The notes under the pieces: generated by a model
What the model was told of the DNA's origin: nothing
Seen by the model: the letters and a program-made list of their open reading frames with translations, nothing else
Database searches by the model: none
NCBI RefSeq assembly: GCF_050269735.1
Contig: NZ_JBNNIX010000001.1
Coordinates: forward strand, 1,364,001-1,428,000
From: Paenisporosarcina sp050269735
Lineage (GTDB): Bacteria > Bacillota > Bacilli > Bacillales_A > Planococcaceae
Length of the DNA stretch: 64,000 nt
Direction: 5' to 3'
Position numbers and translations under genes: made by a program
In this document: piece after piece, positions 24,711 through 32,705 of the stretch
Numbering within the stretch: position 1 is the stretch's first letter
Layout: every line of letters starts with the position of its first letter

Positions 24711-26828
24711 ATGACAGAAAAACAAGTTTTTAATTTCGAATGGGCAGGTCGTCCATTGCAAGTAGAAGTAGGCAAATATGCAAAACAAGCAAACGGTGCC
24801 GTTATGGTCCGTTACGGAGATTCCACAGTCCTTTCAACAGCAACGGCTTCGAAACACCCGAAGCCATTAGACTTCTTCCCACTTACATGTAACTATGAAG
24901 AACGCCTATATGCAGCAGGTAAAATTCCTGGTGGCTTCATTAAACGTGAAGGTCGTCCATCTGAAAATGCCGTATTGACGAGTCGTTTAATTGACCGTCC
25001 AATCCGTCCATTATTCCCTGATGGATTCCGTAATGAAGTACAAGTTATTTCAATCGTTATGTCTGTAGACCAAGATTGCACAACTGAAATGGCTGCAATG
25101 TTAGGATCATCTTTAGCGCTATCCGTTTCTGATATTCCTTTCGATGGCCCGATTGCTGGCGTACAAGTAGGATTAATTGATGGTCAATTCATCATTAACC
25201 CGACTCAAGCGCAATTGGCATTAAGCACAATTGATTTAATCGTTGCCGGGACAAAAGATGCAATTAACATGGTTGAGGCAGGAGCACTTGAAGTAACTGA
25301 AGAAGTGATGTTAGAAGCAATTATGTTCGGTCACGATAATATCAAAGAATTAATCGCTTTCCAAGAAGAAGTTGTCGCGGCAATGGGTAAACCAAAAACA
25401 GACATCAAACTGTATGAGCTTGATGCTGAAATTTCTGCTGAAATCAAAGCCGTTTGTGAAACTAAATTAAACAATGCAATTCAAGTGTATGAAAAACATG
25501 CACGTGAATTAGCGATTAGCGAAGTTAAGGAAGAAGTTATCGCGACATATGTTGAACGTGAAGCAGATGAAGCAACACTTAAACAAGTTCGCCAAATTTT
25601 AGATAAAATGGTGAAAGAAGAAGTTCGCCGATTAATAACTGAAGATAAAGTCCGTCCAGATGGCCGTAAACTAGATGAGATTCGCCCGTTATCATCTGAA
25701 ACAGGTGTCTTACCACGTACGCATGGGTCTGGGTTGTTTACTCGTGGACAAACTCAAGCACTGAGCATTGCTACTTTAGGTGCTTTAGGCGATGTTCAAA
25801 TCATTGATGGTCTGGGAATTGAAGAATCTAAACGTTTCATGCATCATTATAATTTCCCACAATTCAGTGTTGGGGAAACTGGGCCTATCCGTGGACCAGG
25901 TCGCCGCGAAATCGGTCATGGTGCTTTAGGTGAACGTGCACTTGTTGCCGTTATTCCTGATGAAAAAGATTTCCCATACACTATTCGTTTAGTTTCTGAA
26001 GTATTGGAATCGAATGGTTCTACTTCTCAAGCAAGTATTTGTGCATCAACTCTTGCCATGATGGATGCCGGTGTTCCAATTAAAGCACCAGTAGCTGGTA
26101 TTGCAATGGGTCTTATCAAACGTGGTGAGCATTATTCTGTTCTTTCGGATATTCAAGGAATGGAAGATCACTTAGGCGATATGGACTTTAAAGTAGCAGG
26201 TACTGCTAAAGGTGTTACGGCACTACAAATGGATATTAAAATTGATGGCTTGTCACGCAGCATTTTAGAAGAGGCGTTGACACAGGCAAAAATTGGCCGT
26301 ATGCATATTTTAGATAGCATGATGGCTACGATTTCTGAACCACGCACGAAATTGTCTAAATATGCTCCGAAAATTATCATGGTTAAAATCAATCCAGATA
26401 AAATCCGTGACGTTATTGGACCGGGTGGTAAACAGATTAACAAAATCATTGATGAAACCGGCGTGAAAATCGATACAGAGCAAGATGGTACGATTTACAT
26501 TTCTTCTATTGACGAAGAAATGAATGCACGTGCGAAAGAAATCATCGAAAATATTGTGCGCGAAGCGGCTGTTGGTGAATACTATATGGCTAAAGTGAAA
26601 CGCATTGAAAAATTCGGAGCTTTCCTTGAAATCTTCCCAGGTAAAGATGGACTTCTTCATATTTCTGAAATCCAGGAAGAGCGTACGAAAGCGGTTGAAG
26701 ATGTATTAAAACTTGGCGATGAAATGATCGTTAAAGTTATTGAAATCGATAACCAAGGTCGCGTGAATTTGTCTCGTAAAATTGTCGTAAAAGAAGAAAA
26801 AGAAGCGGCAGAAAAAGAGCAAGCATAA
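24711..26828 (+). CDS. pnp: Polyribonucleotide nucleotidyltransferase (PNPase)
   Basis: 3'-5' phosphorolytic exoribonuclease that degrades mRNA. Two RNase PH-like domains (about residues 1-210 and 310-540, the second with the active-site GHGALGERAL region) flank an alpha-helical linker. The KH domain (IMVKINPDKIRDVIGPGGKQ, about 556-610) and a C-terminal S1 domain (about 620-690) follow. It is 705 aa, the B. subtilis length. Start ATG 24711 behind AGAGGAG; the upstream in-frame ATG at 24657 has no ribosome site. Confidence 0.97.
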   Translation: MTEKQVFNFEWAGRPLQVEVGKYAKQANGAVMVRYGDSTVLSTATASKHPKPLDFFPLTCNYEERLYAAGKIPGGFIKREGRPSENAVLTSRLIDRPIRPLFPDGFRNEVQVISIVMSVDQDCTTEMAAMLGSSLALSVSDIPFDGPIAGVQVGLIDGQFIINPTQAQLALSTIDLIVAGTKDAINMVEAGALEVTEEVMLEAIMFGHDNIKELIAFQEEVVAAMGKPKTDIKLYELDAEISAEIKAVCETKLNNAIQVYEKHARELAISEVKEEVIATYVEREADEATLKQVRQILDKMVKEEVRRLITEDKVRPDGRKLDEIRPLSSETGVLPRTHGSGLFTRGQTQALSIATLGALGDVQIIDGLGIEESKRFMHHYNFPQFSVGETGPIRGPGRREIGHGALGERALVAVIPDEKDFPYTIRLVSEVLESNGSTSQASICASTLAMMDAGVPIKAPVAGIAMGLIKRGEHYSVLSDIQGMEDHLGDMDFKVAGTAKGVTALQMDIKIDGLSRSILEEALTQAKIGRMHILDSMMATISEPRTKLSKYAPKIIMVKINPDKIRDVIGPGGKQINKIIDETGVKIDTEQDGTIYISSIDEEMNARAKEIIENIVREAAVGEYYMAKVKRIEKFGAFLEIFPGKDGLLHISEIQEERTKAVEDVLKLGDEMIVKVIEIDNQGRVNLSRKIVVKEEKEAAEKEQA

Positions 26829-26840
26829 TCATAAAGTAAG

Positions 26841-26877
26841 AAAAAAGGTTGCCAATCAATGCATGGCAACCTTTTTT
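26841..26877 (+). terminator. Terminator after pnp
   Basis: A 14-bp perfect stem AAAAAAGGTTGCCA / TGGCAACCTTTTTT with a 9-nt loop. Symmetric A and T tracts would let it work in both directions. Confidence 0.92.
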
Positions 26878-26901
26878 CTCGAAAGTTTGGGGGCTTTTAC
26901 T

Positions 26902-28137
26902 GTGTTACAAAAAAGAACAAGTCAAAATGGTGTGCGAATTGTCTATGAGCACATCCCACACGTACGTTCAGTTGCTGTTGGTGTTTGGGTCAATGTTGGA
27001 TCAAGACATGAAACACCTGAAGAAAACGGTTTAACTCATTTTATTGAACATATGCTTTTCAAAGGAACTGCTACACGTTCAGCGCGTCAAATAGCAGAAG
27101 AATTCGATCGCATTGGTGGGCATGTCAATGCATTTACATCGAAGGAACAAACTTGCTATTACGCAAAAGTATTGGATCACCATGCAAAGCATGCCATTTC
27201 AGTGTTGGCGGATATGTTTTTCCATTCCCAGTTTGATGAAGTGGAGTTGGAAAAAGAACGCCAAGTCGTACTAGAAGAAATATTGATGGTTGAAGATACA
27301 CCAGATGATGATGTCCATGAACAATTGTGGAATGTGATGTATCCGAACCAACCGCTTGGTGCATCCATTTTAGGAACAAAGGAATCACTCGCAACATTCA
27401 GTAAAGATTCGATTCATCAATTTATGGATCATCATTATCGACCAGAACATATCGTGATTTCGATAGCTGGGAATATTCCAGAAGACTTTATCGATTACAC
27501 CGATTCTTTATTCGGTCAATTCAGTTCAAGTTCTACTAACTCTGTACGTTCTCCGTTTGAAGTGCCTGTGTTCAAACCTGGTGAATCACGTAAATCACGG
27601 GAAACGGAGCAAGGACATATTTGTCTTGGTTATCCAGGTCTTAGCGTGAAAGATAAACATATTTATGATCTCGTGGTATTGAATAATATTCTGGGTGGAA
27701 ATATGTCTTCCCGGTTGTTCCAAGAAGTCCGTGAAGAAAAAGCATTGGCCTACTCCATTTACTCATATCATTCTTCTTACGAAGATTCGGGATCGATTGC
27801 TATTTATGGAGGCACTTCCAGCAATCAATTGCAGAAACTCCAGGAAACCATTTATGAAACCATTCAAAAAGTGGTCGACGAAGGGGTTACCGAGACAGAA
27901 GTGAACAATGCGAAAGAGCAATTAAAAGGAAATTTAATGCTTGGTTTAGAGAGCACGAATGCTCGTATGAACCGCAATGGGAAAAACGAATTAGTTTTCA
28001 ATGAACATAAAACGTATGACGAAGTATTGCAATCGATTGATGAAGTGAATATTCACCAAGTGCAAAAACTTGTAACGGATCTATTCACCATTAAACCTGC
28101 CATCTCGATCATCACACCTAAAGACAATCCTTTGTGA
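26902..28137 (+). CDS. mlpA: M16 family zinc peptidase, MlpA (YmxG) type
   Basis: Processing-protease-like (pitrilysin) zinc peptidase. The inverted zinc motif is HFIEH at residues 46-50 (His46, Glu49, His50), with the distal Glu expected in the EEILMVEDTPDDDVHEQLW region. The start is GTG 26902, 8 nt after a GGGGG ribosome site; this gives MLQKRTSQNGVRIV, the family N-terminus, while the longer ATG 26863 lies inside the pnp terminator. It is 411 aa. The stop codon is inside a hairpin that is repeated 478 bp downstream. ylxY, found upstream in B. subtilis, is missing. The physiological substrate is not established. Confidence 0.9.
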   Translation: MLQKRTSQNGVRIVYEHIPHVRSVAVGVWVNVGSRHETPEENGLTHFIEHMLFKGTATRSARQIAEEFDRIGGHVNAFTSKEQTCYYAKVLDHHAKHAISVLADMFFHSQFDEVELEKERQVVLEEILMVEDTPDDDVHEQLWNVMYPNQPLGASILGTKESLATFSKDSIHQFMDHHYRPEHIVISIAGNIPEDFIDYTDSLFGQFSSSSTNSVRSPFEVPVFKPGESRKSRETEQGHICLGYPGLSVKDKHIYDLVVLNNILGGNMSSRLFQEVREEKALAYSIYSYHSSYEDSGSIAIYGGTSSNQLQKLQETIYETIQKVVDEGVTETEVNNAKEQLKGNLMLGLESTNARMNRNGKNELVFNEHKTYDEVLQSIDEVNIHQVQKLVTDLFTIKPAISIITPKDNPL

Positions 28138-28146
28138 TTGTCTTTT
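28120..28146 (+). terminator. Terminator hairpin overlapping the mlpA stop, copy 1
   Basis: 10-bp stem AAAGACAATC / GATTGTCTTT with a 6-nt loop. The left arm and loop encode the last residues of MlpA and the TGA stop lies in the structure. The T-run is short (TTTTAG). A near-identical second copy lies at 28598. Confidence 0.8.
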
Positions 28147-28223
28147 AGACTTATGACAATAGAATATTGATTAATAACAGTATAAAGATTCGTTACTATT
28201 ATTTTGCACTCGATCAAAAAAGA

Positions 28224-28360
28224 AGGTGGTCGGCTATTTCTTTCGCTTTCCGCGGACGAAACGCCAGCCTCCTCGGCTCAGTTGTCTCTGACAACTGAGC
28301 CTGTGGGGTCTAGCTTGTTCCGTTTTTCCGCAGGAGTCTTCAGAAATAGCCGACCACTTT
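28224..28360 (-). repeat. Palindromic repetitive element, copy A
   Basis: Terminal inverted repeats of 16 perfect bases (GTGGTCGGCTATTTCT at 28226-28241 and its complement at 28342-28357). A central 12-bp perfect hairpin GGCTCAGTTGTC / GACAACTGAGCC lies at 28275-28301, with further partial pairing of CCTCCT with AGGAGT. No coding capacity. Its reverse complement shares a block order with copy B. Confidence 0.85.
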
Positions 28361-28403
28361 CCTACTTAAATAGTTTGAAGAGAAACGCTGACAGAGCGCG
28401 TTC

Positions 28404-28527
28404 TGTTGATGGGAGTGGAGGCGGCGACTTCAGCGGGAACAGCATGAGCTGAAGGCCCCGGAGTCACGAAGTGACGAGGAGACTAAAGCCATGCCCGCGA
28501 AACGCGTCCGCCGCAACGGAAATCAAC
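28404..28527 (+). repeat. Palindromic repetitive element, copy B
   Basis: Bounded by TGTTGAT and ATCAACA, with subterminal GCGGCGAC / GTCCGCCGC. Internal hairpins CTTCAGC / GCTGAAG and GTCAC-GAA-GTGAC. The order GACT..GCGG, AACA..AGCT, CCCC, hairpin, GAGGAG.CT, CCGCG follows the reverse complement of copy A, so the two are degenerate relatives in opposite orientation. Confidence 0.75.
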
Positions 28528-28597
28528 ATTTCGTGCATTTGCACTTTTTCAAGAGTATGCAGTATATTAACTCATTATTTTGGTTCTCTCAAGTCTG

Positions 28598-28627
28598 AAA
28601 GACAATCCATTGTGATTGTCTTTTTTT
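28598..28627 (+). terminator. Terminator hairpin, copy 2
   Basis: Same 10-bp stem AAAGACAATC / GATTGTCTTT as copy 1; 26 of 27 bases agree. This copy ends in a full seven-T run and is the better terminator of the two. Confidence 0.85.
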
Positions 28628-28677
28628 GTTCAAATTAGAAGGAGAATTCGAAGCTCTAAAAAGATGATTTTCTAGCG

Positions 28678-28795
28678 ATTGGACAGAAATGGGAGCTGAA
28701 TGGACAAAAAGGGCATGTGACTGGACATAAAATGATTCTAACTGGACGAAAAATCAAGGTAACTGGACGAAAAACGTTGATGACTGGACAAAAGG
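28678..28795. repeat. Six-fold 21-bp periodic repeat
   Basis: GGAC occurs at 28681, 28702, 28723, 28744, 28765 and 28786, exactly 21 bp apart each time. The core around it is TGACTGGACAAAAA-like (variants GATTGGACAGAA, GAATGGACAAAAA, AACTGGACGAAAAA). The 7-9 bases between cores vary. It is not a CRISPR array: the spacers are far too short. Confidence 0.9.
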
Positions 28796-28838
28796 CTTTT
28801 TGGTGTCGAGCTAAATCGGCGCAATACACTTTTCCATG

Positions 28839-28868
28839 AACATGTGATTCTTTCTTTGCATATATTTA
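28839..28868 (+). promoter_or_regulatory. Sigma-K-like promoter of ymxH-dpaA-dpaB
   Basis: AACA (-35) and CATATATTT (-10) with 16-bp spacing fit the published sigma-K pattern mACm-N16-CATAnnnTA except for the last A. The B. subtilis spoVF operon is expressed from a sigma-K promoter in the mother cell, which supports the assignment. Confidence 0.6.
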
Positions 28869-28895
28869 AGGAGATGAACATGGAGGAGGAGTCAT

Positions 28896-29165
28896 ATGTT
28901 GCTATCAGAATTGGCGGTGAAAGAATTAATTCAAGTAGAAGATGGTAAACGGTTTGGAATACTTGCTGATACTGAATTACTCTTTGAACCAACAAGTGGA
29001 AAAATCATTGGATTTCTCATACTAAAAGAGCAGGGTAGTCGACCATTTAAATCGAAGTCAACTCATCAAAATGTTTACATTGCTTGGGAAGATATTGTCC
29101 TTATCGGTGAACATCGAATACTCTTTACAAAGACGTCTCACTTACATGCGGAACAATCCATATGA
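28896..29165 (+). CDS. ymxH: YlmC/YmxH family PRC-barrel sporulation protein
   Basis: Small PRC-barrel protein of unknown biochemical role. The LLSELAVKELIQVEDGKRFG start and the GKIIGFLI core are typical of the YlmC/YmxH family. It is 89 aa. GGAGGAGG lies about 5 nt before ATG 28896. The stop overlaps the dpaA start (ATGA), so it is the first gene of the dipicolinate operon and probably expressed in the mother cell during sporulation; that last point is inferred from the promoter and position. Confidence 0.85.
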   Translation: MLLSELAVKELIQVEDGKRFGILADTELLFEPTSGKIIGFLILKEQGSRPFKSKSTHQNVYIAWEDIVLIGEHRILFTKTSHLHAEQSI

Positions 29166-29962
29166 CCAGCCGAAAGTGGTGTGTCATTGGGACTGATCCT
29201 CGCATGGAAAAACTTGCTGCGCTGTTGAAAAACATCGATGAGCAAGTGTTATACATTCCAACCAAAGCATGGAGTTATCAAGTGGAACGAGACTTGCTGG
29301 CTTTTCAACCAGAAATCATGGTCTTTCCAATTCAGCCACTCGAAATTGTAACCGATTCAATTGGAATGGAATTTTTTCAAAGTGTCAAAAAATGCTTCAT
29401 CGGAAAATTATCTCCAGAGTGGACACGCTTTTTTGAAGCGAGTGAACTGAATACTGAAGCTTACCTTGAAAATGAGCAATTTATTTGGTTGAATGCAAAG
29501 TTAACGGCAGAAGGGTTTATCGCTGCCTATTATCTAGAAGAGCACGAAACCGTTGCAGGCAAACGATTTATGATTTCAGGCTTCGGCCGTGTAGCAAAGT
29601 TGCTAGCGACGCAGCTAAAACGAATGGATGCCTATCCGTTAATAGTGGTACGCTCACCAGTCCAGTTAGCTGAAGCTCAAGCAATGGGGTATGAGGTGAA
29701 AAAATTAGAAACAGGAATTTCGTGTAATCAAGCAATATTCATCAATACAATTCCTGCAAAATGGTTAACAGATGATTATCAGTCGTTGTTAAAAACGAGC
29801 AAACGGTTTTATGATATTGCTTCCGCCCCAGGTTGCTTAGAGTTGGAAGGAGATTATTCTGAATGCTATCGACTCTATACGTCTTTGCCGGGGCAATTTC
29901 TGAAAGAAGACGCTTCTAAAATCTTATTTCAGTGTTTAACAGAATCAGCAAAAGATTTATGA
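29162..29962 (+). CDS. dpaA: Dipicolinate synthase subunit A
   Basis: With DpaB, oxidises dihydrodipicolinate to dipicolinic acid, the calcium chelator stored in the spore core. The NAD(P)-binding Rossmann motif MISGFGRVAKLLATQL lies near residues 139-154, and the N-terminal WCVIGTDPRMEKLAALL resembles the known subunit. It is 266 aa, slightly shorter than the roughly 300 aa I recall for B. subtilis. It overlaps ymxH by four bases and precedes dpaB by 11 bp. Its substrate comes from DapA, encoded 1.7 kb downstream. Confidence 0.9.
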   Translation: MTSRKWCVIGTDPRMEKLAALLKNIDEQVLYIPTKAWSYQVERDLLAFQPEIMVFPIQPLEIVTDSIGMEFFQSVKKCFIGKLSPEWTRFFEASELNTEAYLENEQFIWLNAKLTAEGFIAAYYLEEHETVAGKRFMISGFGRVAKLLATQLKRMDAYPLIVVRSPVQLAEAQAMGYEVKKLETGISCNQAIFINTIPAKWLTDDYQSLLKTSKRFYDIASAPGCLELEGDYSECYRLYTSLPGQFLKEDASKILFQCLTESAKDL

Positions 29963-29973
29963 GGAGGAACGGT

Positions 29974-30567
29974 GTGTTAACAGGTAAACGAATAGGTTTC
30001 GGTATAACAGCATCACATTGTACGTATGAAGAAGTGGTTCCGAAAATCAATTTCTTGAGAGACCAGGGTGCAGTGGTTGTACCTGTCGTTTCACATTCCG
30101 TGCTAGTGGCTGCCACTCGCTTTGGAACTGGGGATGAATGGGTAAGAAAAATAGAGGAAGCGGCTGGAGCAAAAGTAATTTCTACAATAGCCGATGCAGA
30201 ACCACTGGGACCGAAAGCACCACTTGATTGCATGGTTATTGCGCCAATAACGGGCAATTCAATCAGTCGCTTAGCAAATGCTATAACGGATTCACCTGTA
30301 CTGATGGCCGCCAAAGCAACCATGCGGATCGGTCGACCAGTCGTTCTTGGCATCTCTACCAATGATGCACTCGGTTTAAATGGGGTAAACGTCATGAGGT
30401 TATTAAACTCAAAACACATTTACTTCATTCCTTTCGGTCAAGATGATCCACTGAAAAAACCAAACTCCCTCATCTCCGATTTTAACTTGATTTTACCAAC
30501 GATTGTCAAAGCTCTTGAACATCAACAACTTCAACCCCTATTAATCCAACACGGTCAATCGGATTAA
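29974..30567 (+). CDS. dpaB: Dipicolinate synthase subunit B
   Basis: Flavoprotein-like partner of DpaA. The sequence GKRIGFGITASHCTYEEVVPKI at the start, PLDCMVIAPITGNSISRLANAITDSPVLMAAKA in the middle and PFGQDDPLKKPNS near the end follow the B. subtilis protein closely. The start is GTG 29974, 6 nt after AGGAGG; an ATG-initiated longer reading at 29932 would be buried in dpaA. It is 197 aa. No terminator is visible before asd. Confidence 0.94.
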   Translation: MLTGKRIGFGITASHCTYEEVVPKINFLRDQGAVVVPVVSHSVLVAATRFGTGDEWVRKIEEAAGAKVISTIADAEPLGPKAPLDCMVIAPITGNSISRLANAITDSPVLMAAKATMRIGRPVVLGISTNDALGLNGVNVMRLLNSKHIYFIPFGQDDPLKKPNSLISDFNLILPTIVKALEHQQLQPLLIQHGQSD

Positions 30568-30573
30568 TTTTCA

Positions 30574-30602
30574 TGCACAATCACGCAAGATTATGATACA
30601 AT
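30574..30602 (+). promoter_or_regulatory. Candidate promoter of asd-dapA
   Basis: TGCACA (4 of 6 matches) and TACAAT with 17-bp spacing, plus TGA before the -10 (extended -10). It would let asd and dapA be expressed in growing cells independently of the sporulation promoter upstream. Confidence 0.55.
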
Positions 30603-30645
30603 ACCGTCATTATGACCAATTAGTTGGCTAGAGGGAGTGAGTGTC

Positions 30646-31686
30646 ATGGCAAAAAGCTATACCGTAGCTGTTGTCGGTGCAACCGGTGCAGTCGGAGAAA
30701 AAATGATGGAACAGCTCGAAAAACGAAATTTTCCTATTCATCATATAAAATTTCTAGCTTCCAAACGTTCAGCAGGGAAAAACATTGAGTTTAAAGGGCA
30801 ATCTTATCTTATTGAAGAAGCAACTCCTGAGGCATTCGAAGGTGTAGATATTGCATTATTCAGCGCAGGAGGATCAGTTTCTAAAGTCCTTGCGCCAGAA
30901 GCGGCGAAACGTGGGGCTGTCGTAATTGACAACACAAGTGCATTTAGAATGGATAAAGACATTCCACTTGTTGTGCCAGAAGTAAACCGTCAAGATCTTA
31001 AATTGCACAACGGCATCATCGCCAATCCAAACTGTTCAACGATTCAAATGGTTTGTGCATTGCAGCCAATTAAAGAAGCGTTTGGATTGAATAAAGTAAT
31101 CGTATCCACCTATCAAGCTGTTTCAGGCGCTGGCGCTGTTGCCATAAATGAGTTGGAAGCACAAAGTGCCACTTTTGGTGACACGAAAAATGCAGTTGCT
31201 CAAGTATTGCCAGTTAAGAGTGCGGAGACACATTATCCGATCGCATTCAATGCCATACCGCAAATTGATATGTTTGATGATAATGGCTTTACGCTGGAAG
31301 AAATGAAAATGATTAACGAAACGAAGAAAATCATGCACACTCCGGATCTTTCGGTTGCAGCGACGTGTGTAAGATTGCCGGTAGTTTCCGGCCATTCGGA
31401 ATCAGTTTTCATTGAAGTGGATAAAGAAGGTGTAAGTGTTACGGAACTTCGTTCGATTTTAGAAGCAGCAAAAGGGATTGAAGTCCTTGATAACCCCGCA
31501 AAACAACAATATCCTATGCCTCTATACGCTGAAGGACAAGATGCAGTATTCGTTGGCCGCATAAGAAAAGACCTATCAAATGATAAAGGTTTCCATATGT
31601 GGATTGTTGCAGATAATTTATTAAAAGGTGCAGCTTTGAACTCGATACAAATAGCAGAAGCAATGATTGAAGACGGAATTATTTAA
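30646..31686 (+). CDS. asd: Aspartate-semialdehyde dehydrogenase
   Basis: Reduces aspartyl phosphate to aspartate semialdehyde, the branch point to lysine, diaminopimelate, threonine and methionine. NADP-binding VVGATGAVGEKM is at residues 7-18 and the catalytic cysteine is Cys130 in NPNCSTIQM. It is 346 aa from ATG 30646, with AGGGAGTG 8 nt upstream; the GTG at 30637 overlaps that ribosome site. In B. subtilis dapG (aspartokinase I) follows; here dapA comes next, so aspartokinase must be encoded elsewhere. Confidence 0.96.
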   Translation: MAKSYTVAVVGATGAVGEKMMEQLEKRNFPIHHIKFLASKRSAGKNIEFKGQSYLIEEATPEAFEGVDIALFSAGGSVSKVLAPEAAKRGAVVIDNTSAFRMDKDIPLVVPEVNRQDLKLHNGIIANPNCSTIQMVCALQPIKEAFGLNKVIVSTYQAVSGAGAVAINELEAQSATFGDTKNAVAQVLPVKSAETHYPIAFNAIPQIDMFDDNGFTLEEMKMINETKKIMHTPDLSVAATCVRLPVVSGHSESVFIEVDKEGVSVTELRSILEAAKGIEVLDNPAKQQYPMPLYAEGQDAVFVGRIRKDLSNDKGFHMWIVADNLLKGAALNSIQIAEAMIEDGII

Positions 31687-31700
31687 AAGGGGAGATTCTA

Positions 31701-32594
31701 ATGAATATCGGTCGCGTATCTACTGCGATGGTCACACCATTCTTGCCAGATGGCTCTATACATTTTGAAATGGTCGCAAAACTTATCGAACATTTAATCG
31801 CAACTGGAACTGATTCAATTGTAGTCTGTGGAACTACCGGGGAATCCCCAACACTGACGAATCAGGAAAAAGCTGATTTGATTCGATTTACTGTAGAATC
31901 TGTCAATAATCGAATTCCGGTATACGCTGGCACCGGTAGTAACAGCACGAAAGCATCGATTGAATTGACTAAACTTGCAGAACAGGCTGGAGTAGACGGG
32001 ATTATGCTCGTAACTCCGTATTACAACAAGCCTGACCAGCGTGGAATGTATGAACATTTCAAAACAATTGCAAATGAAACGAAATTGCCTGTACTTCTTT
32101 ATAATATCCCAGGTCGTTCAGTAGTGAACATGCTACCTGAAACGGTTCTAAAATTAAGTATGATCCCTAACATTCAAGCAATCAAAGAAGCTGGGGGTAA
32201 TTTGGAGCAAATGTCCGATATTATTTCCGAATGTCAGGCTGATTTTGCAGTATACAGCGGTGATGACGGATTGACTTTGCCACTTCTTTCAATTGGAGGA
32301 GCCGGAGTCGTGTCTGTGGCTTCACATATTGTTGGCGATGATATGCAAAAGTTAATTCGTGCCTTTGAAGAAGGCAGACACACTGATGCAGCGGAAATTC
32401 ACCATGCGATGTTGCCACTCATTCGTGCACTTTTTGTAAAACCGAATCCGGTGCCGGTGAAATATGCATTGTCTAAACTCGGTTTAGAAGTGGGGTCTGT
32501 TCGCCTGCCACTTGTTGATATGACAGACGAAGAGAAGCAAGATTTCGATCAAGCATGGGCGAAATATGAAGGAAAAAGAAAAAGTTTTAAATAA
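31701..32594 (+). CDS. dapA: 4-hydroxy-tetrahydrodipicolinate synthase
   Basis: Condenses pyruvate with aspartate semialdehyde, the first committed step to diaminopimelate, lysine and spore dipicolinate. The Schiff-base lysine is Lys162 (IKEAGGN) and the catalytic tyrosine is Tyr134 (LYNIPGRS). The GTTGESPTL phosphate-like binding loop is at residues 44-52. It is 297 aa. GGGGAG lies 8 nt before ATG 31701. It is 14 bp after asd and closed by a strong terminator. Confidence 0.97.
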   Translation: MNIGRVSTAMVTPFLPDGSIHFEMVAKLIEHLIATGTDSIVVCGTTGESPTLTNQEKADLIRFTVESVNNRIPVYAGTGSNSTKASIELTKLAEQAGVDGIMLVTPYYNKPDQRGMYEHFKTIANETKLPVLLYNIPGRSVVNMLPETVLKLSMIPNIQAIKEAGGNLEQMSDIISECQADFAVYSGDDGLTLPLLSIGGAGVVSVASHIVGDDMQKLIRAFEEGRHTDAAEIHHAMLPLIRALFVKPNPVPVKYALSKLGLEVGSVRLPLVDMTDEEKQDFDQAWAKYEGKRKSFK

Positions 32595-32600
32595 ATTTTG

Positions 32601-32629
32601 AAAGGTCAGTGTTCAACTGACCTTTTTTT
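32601..32629 (+). terminator. Terminator after dapA
   Basis: Perfect 10-bp stem AAAGGTCAGT / ACTGACCTTT with a 5-nt loop, running into seven T residues. Confidence 0.93.
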
Positions 32630-32631
32630 GT

Positions 32632-32660
32632 TTGTACTGTTGTCATACGTCCCGTATAAT
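32632..32660 (+). promoter_or_regulatory. Promoter of the RNase J gene
   Basis: TTGTAC and a consensus TATAAT with 17-bp spacing, directly after the dapA terminator. Confidence 0.7.
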
Positions 32661-32705
32661 GATTACTAGTGGATGTTGATCGGGTAATTTTTAGGAGGAA
32701 AGCAA

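Larger units (their letters stand above)
28138..28895. other. 758-bp gene-free island between mlpA and ymxH
   Basis: Contains, in order: part of a terminator, a 136-bp palindromic element, a second related element in inverse orientation, a second copy of the terminator, a six-fold 21-bp repeat, and a sigma-K-like promoter. Open frames crossing the palindromes have no ribosome site or recognisable product. The palindromic parts are visibly more GC-rich than the surrounding genes. Confidence 0.85.

Noticed and set aside
28204..28452. 82-codon open frame across the palindromic elements
   Set aside because: It reads through an inverted-repeat element, begins at a weak start without a ribosome site, and its composition is dictated by the palindromes.
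28678..28795. CRISPR array
   Set aside because: The period is only 21 bp with 7-9 variable bases, and no cas genes are present in the window.
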